A stretch of DNA of 49,533 bases from positions 1 to 49,533 of the forward strand of contig BBXU01001082.1 in NCBI GenBank assembly GCA_001598975.1, given 5' to 3'. Of the stretch, positions 1 through 12,500 are shown in pieces. Positions within the stretch are counted from its first letter, which is position 1; every line of letters begins with the position of its first letter. The notes under the pieces were generated by a model, which saw nothing but the letters and a program-made list of their open reading frames with translations, ran no database searches and was not told the origin of the DNA. A program made the translations under genes and the position numbers. Origin of the DNA: Parachlorella kessleri (lineage: Eukaryota; Chlorophyta; Trebouxiophyceae; Chlorellales; Chlorellaceae).

Positions 1-4
1 ACCA

Positions 5-6
<2 letters not shown>

Positions 7-87
<81 letters not shown>
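7..87. repeat. (AC)n dinucleotide microsatellite
   Basis: About 40 uninterrupted AC units open the window, ending where the pattern breaks to AAAC. This is a simple-sequence repeat, probably polymorphic in length, and it may continue beyond the left edge. It lies upstream of a TATA-like TTTATAAG at about 96-103. Confidence 0.97.
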
Positions 88-90
<3 letters not shown>

Positions 91-113
91 CACACTTTAT
101 AAGCAGCCTGTTA

Positions 114-293
114 ATGGATCAAGAGATGGGTGGTCAGGACACTGGGGCTGTTGGCTCCGCCCACGTTTATGGCGCCCAAAAGGCGGGCTGGCGCCCTGCT
201 GTGCCTGCTAACCCTACCGTCGTCACGGCCCATTACGCCCTCCTGACCAACTTCCAGGGCAACATCGCCAAAGCCCATCTAGCCAAGCACTAG
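114..293 (+). CDS. possible 59-residue ORF or 3' exon of an upstream gene
   Basis: An ATG at 114 opens a 59-codon frame ending with TAG at 291. The frame is also open upstream through the AC repeat, so it could be the last exon of a gene lying to the left. The predicted product is polar with Ala, His and Gly and no membrane segment (it begins MDQEMGGQDTG and ends KAHLAKH). I do not recognise it. It could also be a short upstream ORF in the leader of the permease gene at 397, or chance. From 294 to 396 I see nothing identifiable. Confidence 0.2.
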   Translation: MDQEMGGQDTGAVGSAHVYGAQKAGWRPAVPANPTVVTAHYALLTNFQGNIAKAHLAKH

Positions 294-396
294 TAGTGCT
301 TTGGATGAGGACAGGCACCCGGTTGTCGTCAGCTTGGGTGCTGGCACGTGTTTTCTCTTGGCACTTTGGTGCCTTAACCGAGGGGGGCTTAGTACG

Positions 397-3300
397 ATGA
401 ACCCAGAAGAAGGCGCCCGGCGCCGTTTGGCTGCCATCGCGCTTACAGATACACCACAGGGCGGTCCGGGCGGCCCAGTCGTGGACTTGCTGCTCATGTT
501 GGCCCCCCTGGTCTTCCTTGTGCTTGTAACCATCAGCAAGCGGCTGGTAAGTCCCATCCTGCTGCAGCAGGGACAGCTTTGTGAAACCCAAAGCAAGCCG
601 CAAGACGGTGAGGGTCCGGCAAGCCCTGGACGCACTTCATGCTGCCAACTTCGGCGACCAAGCTCTCCTTTACGATATGTGCAGTACTTGCCGACAAGCC
701 GCAGTGTGCCTATCGCCGCCGGCGCCCTATATCTGTTCAAGCTGTGCTATCTTGGGACGGCCGCAAACCCAGTCACAGCTGCACTGCTGCAAGGCGTGCT
801 GCTAGGCCTGGTGCCGCTCTCAATCCTTTTTGGAGCCTTCTTCTTTTACAATGTTCTTGATCTTACACAAGTAAGCTGTCCAGGGAAGCAGTGTGCAAAG
901 CGCATGACTGTTTCTGCTGAGGCTTGCGGCGGACTGATTCCTGCTCCAGAGCTTATGTGAGAGACGATAAGTTATCGTACTCTAACAGCTACTGTTGTGT
1001 CACCGCAGTGCACTGAGTATGTCAGCATGTTAGTTGCGCAGCTGTGCCATGGGCACCCCGTCGCGGAGGTGTTTCTTATAGTGTGGGGCCTGGGTCACGC
1101 AATCGAGGTAAGCGGTGCTTGGGCCTGCAACAGCCCTTGCATGCCTTGGCAAGCAAGCACCGCGAGCACATGACGTCTTCTTGGCGCAGGGAGCTAGTGG
1201 GTTTGGCACGCCCGGGGCTCTCCTGCCCCCCATCGCAGCTGGGTTAGGGCATGACCCCTTCCACTGTGTGGTAGCACTGCTGATAGCTACTACAACAGTA
1301 GGTGAGAACTGCACATATATATGTTTGTTGTGCAAGGTTGCAGCGGTGTTTCACCTGTGAACCCAACTACACTGTAGGCGCCTATTAATGGACTGTCGTA
1401 TATGTCCTGCAGGGCCCTTCGGCTCCTCTGGGATTGGGATCTGGTTTGGCCTGGCAGCCTTGGATTGGCCGCGAGCACAGTTGGTGCATGCCAGCTTCCT
1501 GGTCTCACTTACAATGGCGGTGGTGAGTTGTCCAGTGCTTTGGGACCTAGTGAATGTGTTGGTCAATGATATGCGGAAGATGGTAGTGCCTTGTGATGGT
1601 GGCTGTACTCTGAACGCTGCCGCGGGATTGCTTGTGTTGTGCTCTCCGCCCTGACATGGAGGTGCTCCAATCTTCACATCTGGTAACCTGGTTTTCTGAA
1701 TGTGGCATAACACCCCTGGTGGGGTTGGCTCCACTTGTGGGGTGTGTCATGGCAATTTAATACAGTGGCAGTGCGCTGCTGGAGTTGACTAGGTTTAAAT
1801 TAGACTACTTACGATGGAATGTTTTTGGTGTAAACTGCGCAGTCACAGACGGATTTTCAGCCTGCTGATCCGTGGTTTGTGCAGATGTCTTACCCTATTG
1901 GCGTCATGGCAGCCAGATTCCTGCTGTCTTGGAAGGACATGCGGCGCTGCTGGCTTTTTGTGCTGCTGTCGATCACTTCCGGCGCGGTCCCGGCGCTGGC
2001 AGTGGCTATGTTCTCGTTTGAGGTGCCTGCTCTATTCAGTAAGTACCCAGCTGCTGATGCGCCTGGGAGGCCAATGCCTGTATGTTTTATTGCGAAGCGC
2101 GTGAAACAAATATCCATGTTGCGCAGAGCTTAGGGCAAGTGGAGACTCTGGGTGCCTGGGTACCGTCTGAAAGTTGACTGGTTTGGGTGCTTTCCATCCC
2201 ACTTACTTTGCGTGCAGGTGGGGTAACTGCGGTAGTGGTCACAGGGCTACTCGCTAGGTACCGCATCGGCCTCACCGACGACATCCCAGCTATGGCTGCC
2301 AGGCGCCTGGGCAAGCAAACTCAGCAGCGGCAGGTGGCCATCGACATACCCGTAGATGGGACTGTGCAGTTGGAGCTTGCCGCGGTGCCCGTAGTGCAGC
2401 AGGGCGCACCTGGGCAAGCAGCCCCAGCCACCGCTCAAGACTGCCCGCCAGCTGTCCCTGGCTATGATAGACGTCACAGCTTTCGAACACTGCGCAGTAG
2501 GACAGTGTCAGGGGAGGATAGCTCGGTCAGTGGTGCTGGCAACACTGCGCTGCAGCTTCTGTCGGCGCTGAACAGCCCGCGGCGTCGGGCCTCACAGCAG
2601 CAGCAGCAGCAGGGCGGCGGCGGTGGCTTGTCGAGGGACTCTAGCAGGGGTACCACATCGGCGTCCTCTGAGATGCTGTTGCCTGGTTCCCGTTCCCATT
2701 CGGCACCGTCATTGTCAGAGCTGCTTAAAGCCTCACCACCGGTGGAGCACTTGGCTGGCAGCCACGCTGGCGCAGCAGAGAAGGGCAGCTTGGTTGCCCT
2801 GCCTGATGTCACAACAAAGTCAAATGGGACAAGCTCCAACCAGCTGCTGCCAGTCAGCAATACTCTGCCGTCAAAGAGCAGCGGCAACAAGGGTGATGGC
2901 AGGAGCAAACATTGGAAGGTGGTACCCTGGGTCATGATGATGTCGGTGGTGGCAGCCACTCGCATCCCTTACCTGCAGAAGAGCAATGGCCAGGAGATGT
3001 TCATCTCTCTACGCAGCCTGTGTGACGTGAGGGTAGCATCCAACCTGGTCATCACAGTGGATGACATTCTGCGGACAGGCACAAAGTGGTGAGAAATGTG
3101 CTAGATACTGGCTGGGATGTGGACCTGCGCTGTGGGACGTGCGTCGTTGGAGTTGCTAGGCTTGCCAGTCCAACATGCTGGTCCCACGCCTGTCAGTGGG
3201 GGTGGGATCCTTGCCAACTTGGGCAAGATTCGCTTCTGTGTTGCTGTCTGATTAGGCTCCGTCACATGTATCGAGAGCTATGGCGACAGCTGCTATGACG

Positions 3301-4481
3301 CCACTGCTGCAGGAGCTATGCCATGCTGTACGTCCCCTCCTTGCTGCCCTTTGTGGCCGTGGGCTGCATCACGCTGGTGCTTTTCAGAAGGAACATCCCC
3401 AAGGCTGCTCACTGGGGCGACCCCTTCAAGAAGAGCTGGAACAAGTGCAAGAGTGTGATGATGGCGCTGCTGTCGGCCCTTGTGCTGGTGAGCCAGATGT
3501 GGAAGGTTAACCTTTATACTGGCTGGAATAATATCAAGGCAGGGAGAGCAGAGTCGGTGTCAAAAGTGTCCTGTAGGGTCGATGGGCTTGAACCTACCTG
3601 CCTGCCCAGCTGCCAAAAAATGTCTAACTTAATTCTTGTGGCGATGGTGACATGGACATGGAACTGTGTATTTCTTTTGCACCCGCAGGTGGCGCTGATG
3701 ATCCAGGGGGAACTCCAGTCACCAGCCTTCATTATAGGCTACTGGCTGTCCACATGGCTGAAGGGCGGCTACATCGCTGTGGCCATGTTGCTGGGTGCCA
3801 TGGGCGCATTCTTCTCGGTGAGCCTGCTCGGCTGGTATCACCGCCCTGTTCTGCAGCTTTCTGTAGTTATGTATGGCCAATACCTCCGTGCCACCACCCT
3901 TTCTCATTAGCGTGTTGCGTTACAGTCTGCAGTGTCTGCATGCAAGTACCCTACTGTTGGTGGCGGGAGTCATTTACAGCTTAGCTGCACCAGTTACGTT
4001 CGCTGTGTATACTTTCTGCAGGGCTCTGTGGCTACCAGCAACCTGACCTTCGGCCTGTTACAAGAAGTGGCGGCCCTGAGGTTGCAGATGCCGGGAGCCC
4101 CCATGCTGATGCTCCAGATTGTTGGTGAGCGCCGGTGCTGGCCTGTGCCCTGGGTCTTGGAGCTCCCGTGGTCATGCCAGTCCCAGACCAGCGCAACCTA
4201 CCCAACAGTCAAGGCGCTCGGAACTTGATGGGCTGTGTACATAAAAAAGAAGCTGGCTTTCTGTTTTGCCTGACCATGCTCATCAAGACAGCTGCCATGC
4301 TCATGGTGCAGGGGGCGCTGCTGGTCAGATGATTTCCATATCCAACATCCTAGGTGCCCGGGCTGTGATGAACCTTCAACATATACCAGAGGGTCGGTTT
4401 GTAAACGCCGCACTCCCTGCCTGCTTGCTCTACTATGTGATTGGGACCTTGATATCTCTGCCGTTCCTCCTGGGAGCATGA
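397..4481 (+). CDS. LctP-family L-lactate/glycolate permease
   Basis: Secondary transporter of the lactate permease family, expected to move lactate or glycolate with protons across a membrane. Eleven exons keep frame: 397-546, 685-870, 1009-1107, 1190-1301, 1413-1522, 1885-2038, 2218-3088, 3313-3487, 3689-3817, 4022-4124, 4312-4481, giving 752 residues. Family signatures seen: TSRSVPIAA after the first helix, EGASGFGTPGALLPP across the exon 3/4 junction, SPAFIIGYWLS, ATSNLTFG, and GGAAGQMISISNILGA near the C-terminus. The large exon 7 carries an insertion of about 200 residues (roughly 302-500) rich in Ser, Gln and Gly that bacterial homologues lack, probably a cytosolic loop. The ATG at 397 is the first in frame; the frame is open upstream, so a longer N-terminus is possible. 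No TGTAA was found behind the stop. Lactate and glycolate cannot be told apart from sequence. Confidence 0.9.
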
Positions 4482-4928
4482 GGTCGTGGGCCTGGTCCCT
4501 AGTAGATGCGGGTGGGGAGGCCAATGGAGTACCGCTAAATGCGTGGGACGCATTGTAGCTTGTGCTTGCCTGTACTGTAGCTAAGGCCTGATGCATGATT
4601 TCTAACGCCCTGTGTATGTCACAGTGCTGCCAGCTGCGCCAGCCTGCAAAACCAACCTTGATACGCTCTGCTGCCTAGAACTGTCCCTTGCTCTCTTCTA
4701 CGTTTCGTATCCCTTCACCCCTGGCAATGATACCGCCACCTCCAGCATATTGCGTCTTCTAGGTGAAATTATTTTGTCTATCTTGAAGCAAATAGTGGTC
4801 TGTGTACGTGGCTGCTAACCATCTTGTGGCCCTCATTGTCATGATTGTTTACAATGTGAGTGCAGTCATGCAACTGAGGGTCCTAACTTCTGCAGCAGAC
4901 TGTCACGCTGCAAACTCTTCAATTTACG
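4482..4928. other. convergent 3' intergenic region
   Basis: This gap of 447 bases holds the 3' ends of the permease (+) and TFIIF alpha (-) transcripts. Short open frames here do not resemble proteins and have no consistent splice context. The only clear element is the minus-strand TGTAA at 4853-4849. Confidence 0.7.
4849..4853 (-). terminator. TGTAA polyadenylation signal of TFIIF alpha
   Basis: TTACA on the plus strand reads TGTAA on the minus strand, 76 bases past the TFIIF alpha stop. This is the usual green-algal poly(A) signal at a typical distance. Confidence 0.6.
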
Positions 4929-7900
4929 TCAGCGCAGTACCAGGTATTTCTGCCCATCTGCTGACTGTGTTGGGTCAATCTTGGCAATCTGCTTCACTAA
5001 CTGCATGAGGGGAAGGGGCCGCAAGGCGTTCAGTGTCAGCAGGATGGGCAGGCAGTCATGACAACCACAGGACCCCACACAAATGCAATGCACTTCGGAA
5101 GGTCCCCAAGATACCCAACATAGTGCAGCAGTTTGCCTCGGCAATGCATAGTAGGGCTTGCTGAAACAAACAACAACAAACGATGCAACCACCCCTGGCA
5201 CTCCCGCTCTGCTCGCAACATCCTGACCCCGCACTAACTACCACGCATGCCGCGCCGACAGTTCACAGCAAATACCCTCCCAAAATTCGTCTTTCATGCC
5301 ACCATCAACTCACTGGTAAGGACAAGCCACCCTAGGTATACAGATCCCAGCTTTTAGACATCCAACAACCGAGCCTACACACCTGTGTGAAAGCATTGCG
5401 CTCCTCACTCGACTTGAGCTTGCCCTTGAAATGGGCGGCTATGTCCTTGAGCGGCATGCGCCCATGCTGCCGCAGCAATGCCCGAATCTCCACTTCTGCC
5501 ACCGGGGAGGCCCCTGCGCCCGTAGCCGCTGCAGGTGCCGCTGCCGCTGCGCCACCATTGGTCGCTGCAGCAGCTCGGGCCGGCTGCTGCACCCCTGCCG
5601 CTACCCCAGCGGTGCGCGCCCGCTTGGGCTGCTGCCCCCCCTCCGGCCTTGCTGCTGCTGCTGCTGGTGCTCCTGCCGCCTTCTTGGCGGCTGCTGCTGC
5701 TGCGATGGCTGCTGCCCCAGGGGGTGGCGGTGTGACCGCCTTGCGTTTCTTAGAGGCCCCCTCCTCTGCTGCCTGCGAATGGCCTCAAGTTGGCTAGTCA
5801 GCTTGAGGGCGGACAACCATCGGAGACAAACAAGTAAAGCACAAGCCTACCCCGAGGCACGGCAGGGCAGCCATGCGTCTTGCGGCAGCATGCACGATGC
5901 GGTACAGAAGAGCACAACTGTTCAGGAATGGTGGAGGTCGACTCTAGGCGTCTGACACACAAGCAGGTAACTTTGGCCTTGACGGGTCAAGGAGTGGTTT
6001 CCGCTAGCTCTCAGTCCCACCTGTGTGCCAGGCGATGGCGACCGTGCCCGCCCCTGCAGCAGCCCCGTGGCCATCTTATCCAGGTCCTCGTCGTCTTCTA
6101 TACTCTCACTCTCCTCCTCGCCCTCGCTCTCTTCTGCAGCCATTGTGTACAGGCGGGGTGCACCTTTGCAATCCACCTGAGACTGGCTTTGACCCACGCT
6201 GGAGGTCAACACAGCTGCTGGGCTTGCCTCCCCTGGCCCATGAGCTGCTGTGTGTGGCGACTCCGGCAGATTAAAGAAGTGGTTGAGTTGAATGCGCTCA
6301 GGGTGTGGAAATGGAGGCAGCTTGCAGTGGTACATGGCTCAGACAAGGGAGGCTGGCAGCAGGCTATGCATGCCGTACTCACCCACAGGGCCACAGCTAG
6401 ACGAACCCCCTCTCTATGTTGACCTTTACTGGCAGGCAGAGATGAACCCCTTGCGCACGCTAGCTGTCACATACATCTACCACCCTCAAGTCCTATCCTG
6501 TACATCCTTACACCACCGCTCACCTTCCTCGTCCGTGTCTTCCAGCCCTGTCTGCCGCATCATGCGCTTGAGTGTGCGGCTCACTTTGGCAGGAGCGACG
6601 TTATCCTCCTCGTCGCTGCTGGCACTACCCGCACGCGGCCTGCGTTCAGCAGCGGCACTCCAGTATTAAGCGGTCTCCCAGTAATCCCGCCCTGGGAGCC
6701 TGGCATAGGCTAGATGCATGTACCCGGCTAAGAGGGGCTGGCTCGCTGGGAGATGCCGCTGGCGCTTACAGCCGTGGAGGTTCTTATCCAACAGGTACAG
6801 TGACGCACAGCGCAAGACGACTTCAACCAATGAACGGCTGCCCAAAATTGCCAGCCTCTCAACAATAAGGCCAGGCACCCAATCTACCGGCCTAACAAAC
6901 AAGGTGTTGGCTGCCAGGCTTCCGAGTTTATTTATACCCTTATATATTAGTGTTGCCAAACCTGAGGGGCTACCCACCGAGTGACAGGGCTGACGTCAGC
7001 AGCTGGGTCATCCTCCCCCTCCCCCATGTCAATGTCATCGTCTGCTGCCACATCCTCGTGCTCCCAGTCCTCGCCCTGCAAGCCAGGCAGCTCCCCTACT
7101 GGTGCCCCTTTCAGCAATCACCCACTGGCTCCTCACAAGGCTCACAAGGGTGACGTGCCTTCCGTACTCCATTAAACGGCGCGACACAAATGTATGAAGG
7201 CGGCCGTCACGCCCTGTTCCCATGCACTTTGGATCTCCTTGTCAGTCCCCGCTGTAACTGGCCACCGCTCATAGCTGGCTCCCTGCTGTGCTGCCACCAC
7301 CTCCCTGGCCCCATGGCTTCCCGGCCTGGCCAGGCTCTAACAGCGTGGCGCCTCCACCCTCTCCGGCAGAGGCACCCCACCTTGTCAGACTTCTCAGCAT
7401 GGTCCTCATCCTCCTTCTCCTCTTCCTCATCCATGCCACCCGCCCTGGCCGGTGGCCGCCGCTGTGGGGCTGCACCACAGAGGCAAGAAGGCCACAGCCT
7501 AGCATCTCCATTGCCCATGCCCACCCAGCACTAAAGCGTAGCAAGTAGGCTGCGTATCCCAACCCGGGCACCAGAGTGCAACCCGTGTTGCGTGCTTCCA
7601 CGCACAGCAGAACGAGCTCCGGCGGAGCACCACTTGGAGAGCACCTTTGCCGGGAGGTAGTGGGTCTGAAGGGGCAGGTGGAAAGAGGGGGTAAAGGCCG
7701 CAGGCAAGCCCCGCCGAGAGCCACTACTGGCAACTGCTTAGTCACCAGCCTCCGTCCCTACCTACCTGGTTTTGCTGCCTGCCGTGTGGCTGCCCGGGAC
7801 CTGATGTCCTTCCACTCCGCATCGCTGTCATGCTCCTCGTCATCCCCCGGCACTGCTATCCCCCCGCCATCATCACCTGCAGACACGCTTCAAGATACGC

Positions 7901-9261
7901 TTGAAAACACGTCCCCCCTGTCCGGGATAACAGCCTTAACCTTGGCGCCGGCGTGACGCGCCCAGCAGCCTGTAAGGTGATGTGACACTGACTAGGCTCC
8001 GGGGGCTGAGAGGGTGGATACAGCCACCCCAAGAATGTCCACAGAGGGCTGGGAGCACCGGAACAGGCGTGCATGCCCCAGCCAGCCCGGCAATCAGCCA
8101 GCCAGCCAGCTAGGCCATGACTCTGGCTTCACTCTACGACACTGACCCGCTGCTGCTGCCTTGACAGCCTGTGCCAGCCGCGGGTTGACCTTCTCTGCAG
8201 CCAGCCGCTTGCGCTTCATCTCGGCCTCAGCCTCCTCCAGGCTGCCGACAGGTACAGGCGATGATGTATATCAGCCGGTGCAGGGTTTGAGGCGGGCAGG
8301 AACTGCTGAAAGACAACACTGCATGCCCCCTACGGAACCACTGCCAAAGAGCCGCACAGGAGACCGCTGCACCAAAGGCAACAGCAGACCGCCTAGCTTG
8401 ATCCCCAATATGGCCACCAAGAATCCATCACCTCACGAAAGCTTACCGGCCAGCTGCCCTAATGCCTGCCCCAGCGCACGTGCACAGCAGTGTCCCGCAA
8501 GGAGCATGTGTATATGAACAGGCTTACCAAATTGACCCAGGCATGGCTGCACATTGGTGGCCATTGCCCTTGTACACCCCTAGTCAGTGCTACCCCCCCA
8601 CCTGTTGGTCGCCCGCTGCACCAGCGGCTTGAAGTTCTGCCACTCGCTGACAGGCATGGCTATGAACTCCTCACTGCCCCGGTGGCGCACCAACAAAAAG
8701 TAGCCTGCGCCGCTGCCGCCGTCGCCCATGCCTGCCTCTGGCTGCCCTACCAAGACTGGCTGTGCTGCTGCGTTGTTGGGGTCATCTAACACCCAGGCTT
8801 TGCCGGGCGGCCGGGCCTCAGGCCCACGTGTAGAGTACCTGCTGACCAGCCAAAAGTCAAACCCTGGCTGCCCGTGTACGAGGGTCAAGCAGGTCGGTGG
8901 GGAGCAGTTTGCCTCCCTCCCCCCTCCACCCCACATAGAGGATAAAGGGGGTGGCACGCCTCTAGGCAACTCCACAAGACCCCAATCCGTGTCTCAAACT
9001 GCTCGAGCAGGGGTGCAGGCGTGCCCTAGGGCCGGCGTAAGGACACAGCAGGGGTGCTCCCACGGGCCCAGCCGATCACTTCAGGGTGCACCTGTCGAGC
9101 TTGGCGACGTAGCAGTCTCGCTCCGACTTACGCCAAGAAGCACCAGGAGCCTTTAAATCAGGGGGGCCAAGCGGGAACTTGCCCAAGACAAACTTCTGAA
9201 ATGATCGATCCGCACCAGCGGCCCGCACAACAAATTCCCTAGCCCCCTGTTGCCCCGACAT
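4929..9261 (-). CDS. GTF2F1: transcription initiation factor IIF, alpha subunit (RAP74-like)
   Basis: Large TFIIF subunit; with TFIIF beta it binds RNA polymerase II and takes part in initiation and elongation in the nucleus. Ten exons keep frame (transcription order): 9261-9092, 8841-8602, 8241-8147, 7876-7766, 7469-7381, 7075-6978, 6639-6524, 6133-6021, 5772-5383, 5000-4929, giving 497 residues. Visible parts: an N-terminal dimerisation region with GYFLLVRHRGSEEFIAMPV and then SLEEAEAEMKRKR; a long acidic middle (DDEEHDSDAEWKDI, EGEDWEHEDV, EEESEGEEESE); an Ala/Pro-rich linker with KKRK; and a C-terminal winged helix (EIRALLRQHGRMPLKDIAAH to the end YLVLR), matching plant TFIIF alpha. The exon 1/2 junction was chosen because the acceptor before 8841 is the one found that keeps phase; it is the least certain join. 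The gene is head-to-head with pyruvate formate-lyase. Confidence 0.9.
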
Positions 9262-9559
9262 GATTGAACAACAATGGATGCAGCGGAATGTTAGTTCTCC
9301 CTCCCCCCAAGTCTCAAGTGTCCAGCGTGGCAGGGGATATTTTTGCACCCCCTTAATACCCGCCAGTGACGACGTGACTGTTTGGTAGGGAGGACAAAAA
9401 ACCTGGGGCCCCCAAGCTTGCCATTCTACAGTAATCCATCCTGACCTATATCTTGCTTGATATCAGTGCAGCAGCACTGCAAGCTTTCAACCCCTTTACC
9501 ATCTTGCTAGGACACATCTTCCTTTGCAATTGTCTCCTGCCGCCTTCGTCCTTAACACC
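9262..9559. promoter_or_regulatory. shared divergent promoter, TFIIF alpha / PFL
   Basis: Only 298 bases separate the two start codons, so both promoters and both 5' leaders must fit here, unless untranslated first exons lie elsewhere. A/T-rich stretches that could serve as core promoters are GATATTTTT near 9335 for the minus gene and CTATATC near 9446 for the plus gene. No tested motif can be named. Confidence 0.55.
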
Positions 9560-12500
9560 ATGCTGAGCACACTGCTGGCAGAGCAGGGTTTGAGCCTGCT
9601 CTCTGGGAACGTTGACTTGCTACGAGCAGCGGCCGCTCCGCTGGTGCTTAGGTCGCTCAACGCTCAGCGCAGCCGTGCCAGGCGCACCCTGACTACCAGG
9701 ACAACCATTCCGGCTACGGTGTACGAGACTCAGTCAGTGATCAGGTGAGATGCGATGCCATCCGGTAGACGTGTCTGGGCGCCGCCTTCATGTACCCTTA
9801 CCGGAGGTGTGCTTCCGCACCTTACAGGGACGCAACCCCCAAGGCGAGCTTCCATACTTCTTCGGCTGCCAGCGTGAGCAGCGAGGCGCCGCACGGGCAG
9901 CTGGACAGGTGCGTAGACATCTAGGCCTGATCGTGGGGAGAAGTGCTGGTGCATGCCGCAACTGCCACGAGGGCTGGCCACCTTCTCTGCAATCTTATTA
10001 CAACCTGGTTTGGATCAAGCTGTGGTCGGCCCGCTGTGCCAAGCCGGGTATGGGTGGTAGGTGCCAAGGGTGGGTGGACCTCAATCGGCGCTGCTAACTC
10101 TACCTGCAGGGGCTTTGCGAGTTCGGCTCTCCCTGAAGTGGCACCCGATGCCAAGCCCGCGCCCAGGCCCAAGGCCGCAGCGCCTGCCGCTGCTCCCGGT
10201 GAGTCTTCAGGCTGGTTTAACCAATGCTACTCTTGCCTGGCTGGCATCCTAGATGGTGGGATTTCGATGGTTTGTTTGTTGCGGGCTGCCGTCGTGCTAT
10301 ATCACTTGCCAGGGTAGCTTTATGAGACAGGTTGATTCTGTTGCTTTGTCCCCCCCCGAGTAAGGTGGCAGCTACACCTGCGCCAGGAGTCATGCTTACA
10401 TGGCACCTGCCTGCCTGCAGTGATCGATGTGCACTCGTTTGTGCTGGAGAATGCCAACCGCTATGATGGCGATGCCTCATTCCTGGCCGGCCCCACCGAG
10501 CGCACCCTCAAGCTGTGGGATGAGGTCCAGGTAGGGCACCTTGCAAGTCGCCGGCCGCCCCGGCAGCAAGACGGGCGCAAGTGCTCTTCAACTCGCACAC
10601 CTGCCGCCCATCTGCTGCACTACGTGACTACCCTCTTGCATGTGCGTCACTAGGGCCCCTGGCGTTGAGTAAGGGGAGGTTGCGCAGCCACTGCGTTGGA
10701 CTTGAAAGTGAGGGATATTTACTCCCATTTCCACTACCACCCATGCAGGGGCTCTGTAAGGAGGAGCGGCAGAAGGGCATCATGGGTGTGGACCCGGCCC
10801 TGCCCTCCACCATCACTGCTTTTCCGCCCGGCTACATCGACAAGGAGAAGGAGGTGGGTGGGCTTGTTGGGACGTGCGTTGCTGAGGCAAGGATGTTGCG
10901 TCTTGCTTGCTACATGGCGGGTGATTGCTCTGGCGGTGGGGTTGCTCTAACCCCCATGCCGGTGGGAAAGGTTTGGCAGAGGTGGCTGTGTGTTGCTGGA
11001 GTGGGTAGCGACATGATAGCGCCAGTAGCTAATGCTGCAGCAGCTGTAGGTAGCAATGCAGGGCCGGGCTCCAGGCTCCGAATCTCATAAGATTGGCCCT
11101 TGGTCACGTGCTACGGGCATTGCCTGGTCTGACGCACGGGCTCCCCGCCTCTCCTCCCCTGCAGGTGATAGTGGGGCTGCAGACCGACGCGCCCCTCAAG
11201 CGCGCCATCAAGCCGCTGGGCGGCGTGGGCGTGGTGAAGGGCGCCCTGCAGGCCTACGGCTACGAGATGCCCAAGGACCTGGAGGAGACGTACACCAACG
11301 TGCGCAAGACGCACAACCAGGGCGTGTTTGACGTGTACACACCAGAGATGCGCGCGGCGCGCAGCAACCACATCCTGACCGGACTGCCGGACGGCTACGG
11401 GCGCGGCCGCATCATCGGCGACTACAGGTGGGTGGATGGGCTGATCAAGTGGTGGCTCCTCCCAGGGTGATCTGCGGCAGCGGGGTGGCAGGCCAGGGGC
11501 TAGAGGCGGTGGCGAAGGCTTGAGGCATGCCTGTGGAGTGCATGTGCTCCTGGCAATCATGTGATCGGTTCTTGGTTTATTTTCGGAGGGGCAGCAACAA
11601 GTAACACGCATGTGGCATGGTGGCTTGGCTTGAGGTTTCCGCACATCATCTGACTTCAACCGCTGCTCGCACCAGCCAATTCTCACTAACCTTCCTCCCA
11701 CCTTGTGCGCAGGCGCGTGGCGCTGTACGGCACCAGCGCGCTGATTGCCGCCAAGGCGTGGGACCTGAAGAACGTGCTGGTGGGCACGATGACGGAGGAG
11801 CGCATCCGGCTGAGGGAGGAGGTGCAGGAGCAGATGCGCGCCCTCAAGGAGCTGGCCCAGATGGCGGCCAGCTACGGCGACGACATCACCCGCCCGGCGC
11901 AGACGGCGCGCGAGGCGGTGCAGTGGGTGTACTACGGCTACCTGGGCGCCGTCAAGGAGCAGGTGGGTGGCAGGCTTGTGGGAGCATGGGAGACTTGGCG
12001 GTGCAAGCCTGGTGGTTGAGTGCTGCTTGCGTGAGGCAGTGGTGGATGTGTATGATAATGTTTGGGCGTTATGTGGGAGGCGGTGGGTGGGCAGCGGCGG
12101 CCTGGTGGGTGATGTGTGGAGCTGGCCTGGTTGGTTGATACATGCCTGGTGGTGCATGGTGGGTGTCTGGCTGGTGTGTTACTATCAAGAAATGAAATAA
12201 GCACAGGTAGCCTGGTGGATGGTGCCGGCTGGGCCGGCTGGTCTCTGGTGTGTCGGGGTGGGTCTGTGTGGATATGCTGCTTACACTGTTCAACCTGCTG
12301 TGGGGCTGCTTGACGAGACTGGCTGGGGCTGCCTGGCAAGAGTCGCAATCCATCCTAAAACTGTGTAGACGACTTCATTGAAGGTTGATAGGTATTTATG
12401 TCACCGGTGCCAGCCAGTGTGGGGCCTCTCACAGTGGCTTACTCCTCCGGGTTATGCGCCGGCGTCCGCCTGCAGGACGGCGCTGCCATGTCGCTGGGGC

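Noticed and set aside
4612..4818. Hydrophobic plus-strand open frame after the permease stop
   Set aside because: The permease already ends with a complete family C-terminus at 4481. This frame has no matching block and sits in the convergent 3' gap.
8870..8872. Alternative acceptor (GGGCAG) for TFIIF alpha exon 2
   Set aside because: It has a good sequence but breaks the frame with exon 1; the acceptor before 8841 keeps phase on both sides.
11111..12157. Long minus-strand open frame (348 codons)
   Set aside because: It lies opposite pyruvate formate-lyase exons 5 and 6 and the intron between them. Its His/Pro/Arg-rich translation has no family resemblance; it is a shadow of GC-rich coding sequence.
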